A stretch of 64,000 nucleotides of DNA from Yamagishiella unicocca. Taxonomy: Eukaryota; Chlorophyta; Chlorophyceae; Chlamydomonadales; Volvocaceae. The notes under the pieces were generated by a model, which saw only the letters and a program-made list of their open reading frames with translations, made no database searches and had not been told where the DNA came from. Position numbers and translations under genes: made by a program. Shown piece after piece: positions 55,601 through 64,000 of this stretch. The stretch lies in assembly GCA_003116995.1 (NCBI GenBank), contig BDSL01000079.1, positions 248,001 through 312,000 on the forward strand, given 5' to 3'. The first letter of the stretch is position 1. Each line of letters begins with the position of its first letter.

Positions 55601-56974
55601 AACCAAGGACATAGCATAAGCAACGTGCATTGGACGCCAGTAGGCGGGAAGGGTGCCTGTCTAGGCACCTAACGGGTCCGCGGGTCCGCGCATTCGCAGC
55701 TAGAGCTGTCACACGCACCACGTTCATTTGCGATGGTATTGATACAAGTCAAGTATGCGGTGGCTCTTACATTCCTTTCTTTCACTATCACTTGCGGTGT
55801 GCAATTGATCAAAGCATACATCGCGCCAGAAGGGGCACGCGGGATGCCCTCGTTCGCCGCCGCCGGCCTCTGCCCTTCGCGCCGGCTGTCGTCAAACCGG
55901 AGACGGGGAGGACGCATCATGCCTGCATGTATAGCCTCCAGCTCCCAGCTGGGGCGCGCGAAGACGCCGCACGACCTCGCCCTTTAGGCGGAGCGCGTTT
56001 GAGAGCGCACATAGATCCGCCGCTGTTGGTCGCACACCTACCAGGGAGGGTCCAAGCTCACCAGGGAGGGTCCAAGCCTATGTATGTATGAATGTATCCT
56101 CCTAGCTGCGCCTGCGGACAAAGTCCGGGGCGCAGTGATGGTGCGGGGCAGGTCGCAACCGTGCGAGCTGCTGTTGCGTCGCAAGCGAACGGATGCGGGT
56201 GCGGGTGCGGGATTGATTCGACAGGGCGGCGCGCGGCTGGATGGGTTCTTTCGTCTAGGATGCGAACGCTTGATTAATCGGCAAGCGTCGGTGGAGGTCT
56301 GTTGGTGTTGATGTGTCCGAGTTCATTTCCTACATTCCTTGCTTGATTGCGCTGCAAGGGCGGGTAGATAGGGGCGGTGGTGAGCATGTGGGAGGATGAG
56401 GTGGGGTCGTGCGTGTGTCACTGACTTAGCACCGGTATCTATCCGTCGTGGGGATTGCTTGGTGCTTCCGCATTGCCTCGCTCGCTACTATTATGGGGCG
56501 CGTCCGCCCCAGAAGGCCATATTACCGGTACACGGGCTTTCCTCACGAACGCCCCAGACGGTCGTATTACACGGGCATTCCTCATGAGCTCCCCAACAGG
56601 TCCTGCGCCTCGCTGTGGCCTTGCGTTGTATGCGTATGCTTGGGTGGGCATCGCGGGCCCTCTGCCTGCAGGCAGCAGTCCCGCCCGGGGCCGTGCGTGG
56701 GATGGGGAGGTAGGGGGAAGGGGGGAAGGAAGAATCTCGGACTGCGGTGGCGGTTGTGGGGAAGGACAGGTGCCCGGGTTGTGGGGACGAACAGATGCCC
56801 GGGTGCTCGGCGCCTCTAGCTTGCAACGTCAGGTTGGATGTCAGGGTGAGCTTTGATTGCGCGAAGTACGGGGGAAGGGGGAAGGAGGTAATTGCAATGG
56901 CAAGAAAGAGGGGGCCTTGGTATATTGCTAACCCTGAGCCAAGGGCTCGTGTTGCCGGGTATGTGGTGTCTTCG

Positions 56975-57073
56975 CGCGTATGCGTGTGCATGTGTGTGCA
57001 TGTGTGTGCATGTGTGTGCGCATGTGCGTGTGTATGTGTGTGTGTGTGTATGTGTGTGTGTGTGTGTGTGTGC
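56975..57073. repeat. (TG)n microsatellite with CATG interruptions
   Basis: GTGTGTGCATG and TG runs. A hairpin CGACC-CACCC/GGGTG-GGTCG follows at about 57079-57104. Cys/Val-rich ORFs across it are artefacts. Confidence 0.9.
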
Positions 57074-60000
57074 GTACGTACGACCTCACCCTCGGGTGGG
57101 GTCGTACACATCTTGCTGGATCGGAGCTGTTCGGAGGGGCGCACCACTGCCGGCCGCGGGAGCCGTACGAAGCCACGCCACACTGCTACTGGAGGCTAGG
57201 ACTGGCTGGCTCGCTCTCGTGCCCGCTTGGAACGTTCCGTCGTACTCGTCACGCTCCATCCAGGGGGGCACCCACCCAACGGGTTCCTGTCATCCGCATG
57301 TATGCGGCTTCCTCTCGCTGACTCCTGTGACGCCTCATAGGTCGGGCGTCGTCGTGTTCTGGAGGGGGGACGGCGGTAGCGGGCACGTGTGCCGGGGGGG
57401 TGCAAGGCCGGGGGTATTGACATGCCCCATACCTCACTTGCGTGGAGCGGGAGGCTCATCCCACCCGCACGGGGACCCACGTGCAGCACTGGACCGGCCC
57501 GTAGCTGTCGTCAACGCATTTGTCGCAGACGCCTGTGGACGCCTGTATTTGGTGGGGTTCTGCCGGTGTCGTCGCTCGGATATGTATGCACGAAAGGAAG
57601 ATCACACATTTCGTCGCGGTTGCGTGTATTTAGCTGCCTTCAGCGCAGCAGGCCTTAATCTCGGGGCATTGCTGGGCAGCTGGCTGCCGTTGTAGCTATC
57701 CGGGAAGCTGTCCACTGAGGATCGGGATTGATTGCAGAAGAATCAGGGTTTAATTGCAACGAAGTTGTGGCTGGCACATCTATTTTCCCGCTGGCTGTGC
57801 AGTATCGTGCGCACTCTGTGGCTGCTGCTTTGCTGCCCAGGCCGTGGTAACGCCGTACGTACGTTACGTTACGGTGAAGCGGTAAATGGAGCAGACATGT
57901 ACGTACGGCGCGGGTGTCACAGCCCCTACGCGTTGGAGGCGGTGTCTTGCCCCTAATCGCATTACTGCCTCGCGCACTGCATCGTTGTAGGTGTGGCCAT
58001 GCATGAGAGGGCGGCGGGTGAACTGCCCAGCCTGCTGCTCCTGTATACCTCGCGTGTGCTCCGGTCGAATGGGGCCGCAGCTACTTGTAGAGCCGTTGGG
58101 ACGATGTTTGTTTAAGCAGCGGGCGTGATACTGCCGGGTAGCGTGCGGTGTGGTTGGCGGCGGCGGCGGCGGGCAAGACGGCCCAGCAGCCCCCAATCCA
58201 GGTTCAGCTAATAGGTACTAGCTCAGCCGTTTCCGTTGGATTGCTGTATCCTGCAGGCACACCGCATGTATGTTGCCTGTCTGACGGAACCTGCTTGCGC
58301 CTCGGTGCGCATGCTAACAGACGACTGCTGGTAGATAGGGTGCGTGGCCGCCGTGTACTACGTATTACAATTATTGCAGCCGTTGCCTGTCGTTTCGGAT
58401 CTACCTTACTCTGGAATGCATGCTGCCGCCTACTCTGTCTACTCTACCGGAAGGTTCCATCTTGTTGCCCGCCGTGCAGCCAGGCTGCGTGTGTATCTCG
58501 GAGTGGTGCTTTGGAAGGAGGGGGTTCGTTGGAAGGCGGGGAGGTCACTGGAAGGGGGGTTCATTGGACCTCCTCATTGTGTTGCAAGTAGGCGGGCAAC
58601 ACCAGTAAGTCCTGGCAGAGGGCCCACGACAGAGGTGTCTGCTGGGTTAGTCGTGGAGGCTTTCGTTCGCCTCGGAGGAGCAACGACGCGCACGTCGCGA
58701 TGCTTATACGCTTGATTGAGTTATGTATTGGCACGAGGAGGCTGTGGGTTGCATGGCTGGATGGCTTGCGACGAGCAGCGGCCCTCCCATCCATACGTCT
58801 GGCAGTGGCTGGGACGCAAGCTTGCCAGACCCCAGCGCTTCGTGAACAGCCAGGCTTCTTCGTGCAACGCAGCCCTACCTCTCTATCCATCTATCTAGCT
58901 GTCGGTTTACGTATCTAGCTGTGTCGCGGAGGCGCCACGGTGGAACCTGCCGGCCCAGGTATGGCGGTTGAGTCCTCCTTAGCGGCGGTCGGTTTGTAAG
59001 CCGTCGTCCCCACAAGGCCTGCGACTTGCCCACGTGACAGGCTACGCACTTCGCTAGCCGCTTATCTGGCGAACCAGGTTGCCAGCTTAGTAGCGGCCAA
59101 TAAGCCGGGGCTACGGGAAATGAAGCGGGGGGGGGGGCGCCCGGCTGGCTGGCCGCCTGGGCACGCCGCTGCCGTGCCTGCTGGTGCCCCGCCCCACCTG
59201 GGGGGACTAGGGAGGGAACCGCCGGTGGCCGGTTGGCTGGTGGTTGAGTTCGTTGTTTGTGGAACCATTGCCTGACGACGTCTCTTGCTTGCAAGTCGAG
59301 GCACCACCAGCATCTGCCCGGATGGATCTATCGCTACAAAGCAAATCGGGACCAGAACACACAGCGGACAGGAGAGGGAGGGCGGGAAAGAAAGGAAAGG
59401 GCATACTTCAGGCTGGGGTCGGCAAGCGCGCCGACAAACCAGTCCTAAAACAACTGCGTCCGGCACCGCGCCCTGCGCGTAGCTGCAGTTCCCTAGGTGC
59501 GGCCAGGGAGACCAACATGGCAGCGGCCAAGGAGCGACTCCGGCGTTTGGTGGCCTCCTGCTGAGCTAAACCGGCCCAAGCAATACGGAACCGAGCGGCT
59601 GTAATCGTACTACTCAAGCAAATTGATCAGAGCAGCTACCACTTCTGAGAATCCAAACAGATGGGGACGGAATGCGACGCTTCATTTCTCCTTCGAACCC
59701 AATTTTAGTGTCCGCAGGCTCCCTTTAAAATAAGAAATCGACCCGTCTGGCGGCGGCGGGTCAATGCGATCTCAAACAGCAGATAGCTAGCAGATGGCTT
59801 ACCTCCGAGCGGCTTCTGCCCGCCGGGATAAAGTGCGAGCGGACCCTAGTGGACATTTCTTCCTCTCGTCGACGTACATACCGTTACATATACAGGGGCT
59901 GACAAGGGCTGACGTGCCGAGTGCGATGCGACATCACGATGAAACGTACGAATGTCACAGTGGAATAAGATGTTACATCTATTCATTAGTGATATGATCA

Positions 60001-60315
60001 GGAAGTCTACCGCTGCCGTTCCAGGGGTCCCCAGAAATGCTTAAGCAAGCTTGCGTCTGCCCCTTTTCAGCTTGTTGCGGCTGGGAACGTTACAGTTAAG
60101 TTATTATGCCGTCACCAAATCGGGAGTCTGTGGACTTGTTCCTGTTCCGTTGACAGTGCATGTTGCAGAAACGTTCGTAAAGCGGGCAATCGCATTAGTA
60201 GCGTTTCGCTCCAACGACCATACCGGTAGTCGGCTTACACGAACACCGCTCACCAGCTTCGCTAACCGCCCCTGCTACATAAAAATGAAGTAAGATAATA
60301 GGATTATGGTATAAT

Positions 60316-60590
60316 GAGATGTTACACTGATATGTTACAGTGTCCCCCAAGCCCGGGCGAACCCAGCATGCGAGTATTACAGGGAGGCTGCAAGCGCGGA
60401 AGCGCAACCAGGCGGGCTCAACGGGCCAGGCCACAACACAGATCACCGGACGAAGTCAAACCACTCCTCACTGATCGGGAAAATACAGCCGAACCGAGGC
60501 CGACAGGGGAACAGAAAGCGACTTCAAGCGCGAAAGATAGAGCCTCGGCGAGTAAGGAAAGCGTGTCCAATACAGAACCCAGGACATGAA
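60316..60590 (+). repeat. Dispersed repeat family member
   Basis: The core ATGCGAGTATTACAGGGAGG and what follows is the reverse complement of 29470-29600. The 60330-60360 part also matches 62045-62088 inverted (GGGTTCGCC-GGGCTTG-GGACACTGTAAC). Confidence 0.65.
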
Positions 60591-61892
60591 GAGGGGCCCA
60601 TGCCGGGCCTTATCATACGACAGCATCGACAGCCGGGGCTGACCCCAGCAGACGCTCCGAAGAGCACAGGAAAGCCTCAAAAGGCACAAAGACGCCACCT
60701 GCCCAAACAACAGCCAAGACGCAACAGCACAGCCAACCGTGCCACCGCCAGGCACCACAGAACGAAACGCACAACCCGCACAAAACAGAGGGAAAGGGTG
60801 ACAACAAAAAGCCCGTGCAGAGCAGCCGTGCAGCCCCCAAAGATGGTTTGGGCATTTGACGCGTTACCACTTCTCGCGCCATGTGGTATGACTGGGCCGC
60901 TCGCGCGCTCACGCGCGCCCAACCTGCGGCGGGCGAATGCGTGGCGCTATGCCGTTCCCGCGCGCACGCTTTAAATCGACATTTGTGCATTCTATACTTG
61001 TAAACAGTTTTATAAGTATCCATACAGCTGCATATTTATATTTGCTACCAGATAGTATTGCAGTGCGTGGTAAAAGTCAGTGGTCCCTCCGCCGGCGCTG
61101 GCCGGTGGCCTTCCCTTGCTTCCCTTTCGAGCGAAGGCTTCGTCATCACCGCACAGCATTAGCCCAGCAGTGACGAGGTCAGACTACAGGGGACTGTAGT
61201 AGGCTAATAGTACGTTCTTTTCATCACCGCACAGGGTAACAAAAAAATGACTTATCGCGTACCTATTGCTTCGGTATTAACGCAGCCACACGCACGCCCC
61301 CTTACGTTCGTTAGTGTACTGATAAGTAAGCAGCGAATTCCACGGAACATTACAAAATCGGACGGCGGTCTCGTGTCGGGAGGCGTAGGGGCGTCAATTT
61401 TAACCGGACGAACTGGGATGAACAGCCGGACGAACTGGGATGAACAGCAGCTACAGAAAACGAACGATACGAGGAAGTGTATCCTGCATGAAAAGCGGGA
61501 GAAACTAGCCTGCGGCTGACATTGTATTTACACGGTCACTCAAGCTGCCATATACACATGCGAGTATCTATATGACAACGGGTGTGGGTACTGGCTATGA
61601 GGGATATAGCACACCTATCGCGGTCACATTGTGTTAAATAATTTACACGCTGCGCCACTGATATACTGGGAATCGTTATCATTCGTCGAACCGGATGCCA
61701 CATACTACGATTGCAAAAACATTAGCTTACGGTGCCAAATATTCTAACAAAACAAACATATCAGCGCTGTGATGGTGAGAGCTTTGTCGCCATATGAATG
61801 CACCCGGTTAGTTTGGTTGCGGTTGCGGGGAGCACGACGTACGACCCTTCTCGCCGTTTCTCAAACGGGTTGTCATGGTGCCGCGCAAACAT

Positions 61893-62095
61893 GCCATGGG
61901 CGCCTCTTATTGTCCTGGGTTCACCATACAGGGCCTGAGGACACTGGATGTAACGTCTTATTTTCTTGAGTGCTCTGGGGTGTCTTCTGGGTTCGCCCCC
62001 CGGCTGTCGTATGGTGAGGCGGCCCCGCGTACATGGGCCTTTCCTCTTGTCCTGGGTTCGCCTGGGCTTGAGGACACTGTAACATCTCTCTGATA
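61893..62095 (+). repeat. Two direct repeats of a TGTCCTGGGTTC block
   Basis: TTGTCCTGGGTTC(A/G)CC ... GAGGACACTG ... GTAAC occurs at about 61910-61953 and about 62045-62088, spaced 135 bp. It is related inversely to 60330-60360. Confidence 0.6.
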
Positions 62096-62398
62096 GCAAA
62101 CAGCTACTTACAACGCCTTGGTAGCTTCAAACTTGCCTGGAAATTCACGCCCCTTGGCCCCATTCGCCCTCCGTCATCGATTCAAAATGCACCCCTCGCT
62201 CCTCATCACTCGCAAAAAGAGGCCAATTATTGGGGGGGGTGATAAGAATCCTAGAGGCTGGAATCCTGGACGTTATGGCACTGCAACATCATGAGAAGAT
62301 GGGGGGGACCCGCAGCTTTCCTCAGCTCTAAGGCGAGCACCGTCAGTCATACAACGTTGGGGGGCTTGTACAGTAGGCCACAACCCCAGCAGTTACAG

Positions 62399-62600
62399 GA
62401 TGCGAGTATTACAAGGGAGCCAGAACGGCTACAAGCGCGGAAGCGCAACCAGGCGGGCCCGATGGGCCAGACCACGACACAGAGCAATGGGCAAAAGAGC
62501 CCGCCCTCACCGGCCGGGAAGGGGCAAAAGCCGAAGGCAGCCAAACACGAGGACACGGAGAAGGCAGCACGCACAACTCAAAGCATGGGGAGGAAAGCAG
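62399..62600 (+). repeat. Dispersed repeat family member
   Basis: Starts ATGCGAGTATTACAAGGGAG and continues with GCGGAAGCGCAACCAGGCGG, shared with 60351-60590 and, inverted, with 28572-29600. Confidence 0.65.
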
Positions 62601-64000
62601 TTACAGCAGATCGTTTTTGTCCTTAAGCTGGACGATCTTCAATATAGCCGTGATGATGCTGTAACATAAGGACCTGTGACAATGATTACATGTGACAATC
62701 ATGTCAATGACCTGCTGATGCGGTCCAACCTACTGGCGTGTAGCGCTGCGATTTTACGATGTACATCCGTATGGTTCATACGACACGCGTCCGGTCAGGT
62801 CAGGAGGGTAAATGACACAAGGTAAAAGTATAGCCTCTTCCTCGTTCACGCCCATAGCGCGTAGGGGTACCCCTGCGACAGTTACTGTACAGCTGCTTGA
62901 AGCTGCTTCGGCCGAGCACGCAGGGCCGAGCTAGGAGCGAGTCGAAGGATTCCATCGAATTCAACCCTACCATACATTCTGCATCAAGCTGGATGCATCG
63001 ATATAGATTTTGCTAATATGCGTGGTAACTCACTTACGAATAACTGCGAATTGCGAACGGGCGACGCCAATGTAGACGCAGATACTGGCTGACATGCCCA
63101 GCCTACAGTGACCTTTGCGCTGAACTGCTTGCAATGGACATAACGCCCAATGCCAAAGATATTGCAAGTCATAAGTATGGCGAAGTACAGTATAGCGAAG
63201 GGGAACTAGCGAGCGTGTCGCACCATACCGGTATCAGATATCGCCGCTCAGCGATCACGGGTACGAAAAAGGTATTCTGGCCAAACTGCTACTTTATCGG
63301 GGTGATACTTTTAGACAATGCATTGGGTTCGCGGTCCATGAGCCACCTGGCTCATCTGGGCCTTCCAAGCTCCAAAAGCTTATAACCAAGCAATCATTAA
63401 CCCAATCATTAGATGCATGCTTTGAACTCATTCACATACCCAAGAAAACGTAAAGCCTGTACTGGCGCATGACATACAATACGGACTAAATGTGACGAGC
63501 ATCGTTCTCGACGGCGTGCGGAGAGCATCGGAACCCTGATACCACACAAATTGCAACTGCAAATAGTTACCTTGCGATATTGTAAGAAATATGCATCGGT
63601 AGCCAACCGCCTTCTGGGGGGTCTTCATGGCCGAGCATGATTTAGCGTACCCTTACAGTATGTCCCAATGGAATTGAATTCATCGTTTCTAAGATTGAGG
63701 TTGTTCCTCTGTGCTATGTAGGTAATGTTAAGTCTAGCGCGCAGCATAATTGTAAGTCATGGACGCACGTGATGTCGGACAAAAAATGGGTCGCTACCTT
63801 TTATTAACTTTATACGGCCTCTCCCAATATTTCAACCTGTAGTTTCTTCACAGAATAATTACGTCTCACATGCTTCGTTAGCCATGCATAAGTTCTGGTG
63901 CTGTGGGCGACCGTCGCGGTATGCCGGACATAGCCCTGAAAATGAAGACGGCCCGGTGCAATACACCAAGGTTCCTCCGTCTCTGCGGCTGGATACTTTG

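Larger units (their letters stand above)
55600..64000. other. Gene-poor right end
   Basis: No gene recognised on either strand. Composition becomes AT-richer rightward, and ORFs above 60 codons are short and lack domains. A plus-strand frame ending at 59564 (after ACCACCAGCATCTGCCCG near 59305), with TGTAA at 59599-59603, could be a last exon but has no partners. Repeats are listed separately. Confidence 0.5.

Noticed and set aside
56892..57695. 267-codon plus-strand ORF
   Set aside because: Runs through the (TG)n microsatellite; no domain and no supporting splice structure.
59244..59564. 106-codon ORF with a TGTAA about 35 bp downstream
   Set aside because: Could be a terminal exon, but no partner exons or recognisable family were found, so it is mentioned only under the gene-poor region.

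Overview
The window looks like nuclear DNA of a volvocine green alga (Chlamydomonas/Volvox relatives). The genes are GC-rich with many short exons and GTGAGT/GTGGGT donors, the introns are packed with minisatellites, stop codons are followed by TGTAA poly(A) signals, and one gene is a multi-exon TKL-type kinase of the kind expanded in these algae. Nothing suggests a prokaryote or an organelle. All gene models were built by hand from splice signals, reading phase and recalled family conservation. No alignment was run.

Layout. (1) 1-2345, minus strand: most of DPH5, the diphthamide-pathway methyltransferase; its 3' end lies beyond the left edge. (2) 3589-21724, minus strand: a complete UDP-glucose:glycoprotein glucosyltransferase (UGGT) in 43 exons, 1,782 codons, with a signal-peptide exon at 21578-21724. 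(3) About 21.9-43.3 kb: a lower-GC island of repeats and mobile DNA between the divergent 5' ends of UGGT and a kinase. It holds a 2.4-kb near-perfect palindrome carrying two head-to-head copies of an unrecognised nucleotidyltransferase-like gene (21891-27004), a TA-flanked MITE (27011-27849), a truncated two-exon gene (27903-28336), a dispersed repeat family, a degenerate Ty3/gypsy element (29743 to about 37.7 kb), a 142-bp minisatellite (38379-39313), and nested foldback elements (39664-40474). (4) 43383-54946, plus strand: a 23-exon, 1,538-residue TKL-like protein kinase with a probable myristoylation/palmitoylation N-terminus. (5) 55.6-64 kb: no gene recognised; microsatellite, dispersed repeats and AT-richer DNA.

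Functions. UGGT is the folding sensor of the ER calnexin cycle; DPH5 modifies elongation factor 2; the kinase is probably a membrane-anchored signalling protein. The three are not a pathway. The most unusual items are the palindromic gene pair, the gypsy element with a methyltransferase-like domain and a PHD finger in its polyprotein, and short sequence modules that recur in introns of both UGGT and the kinase.
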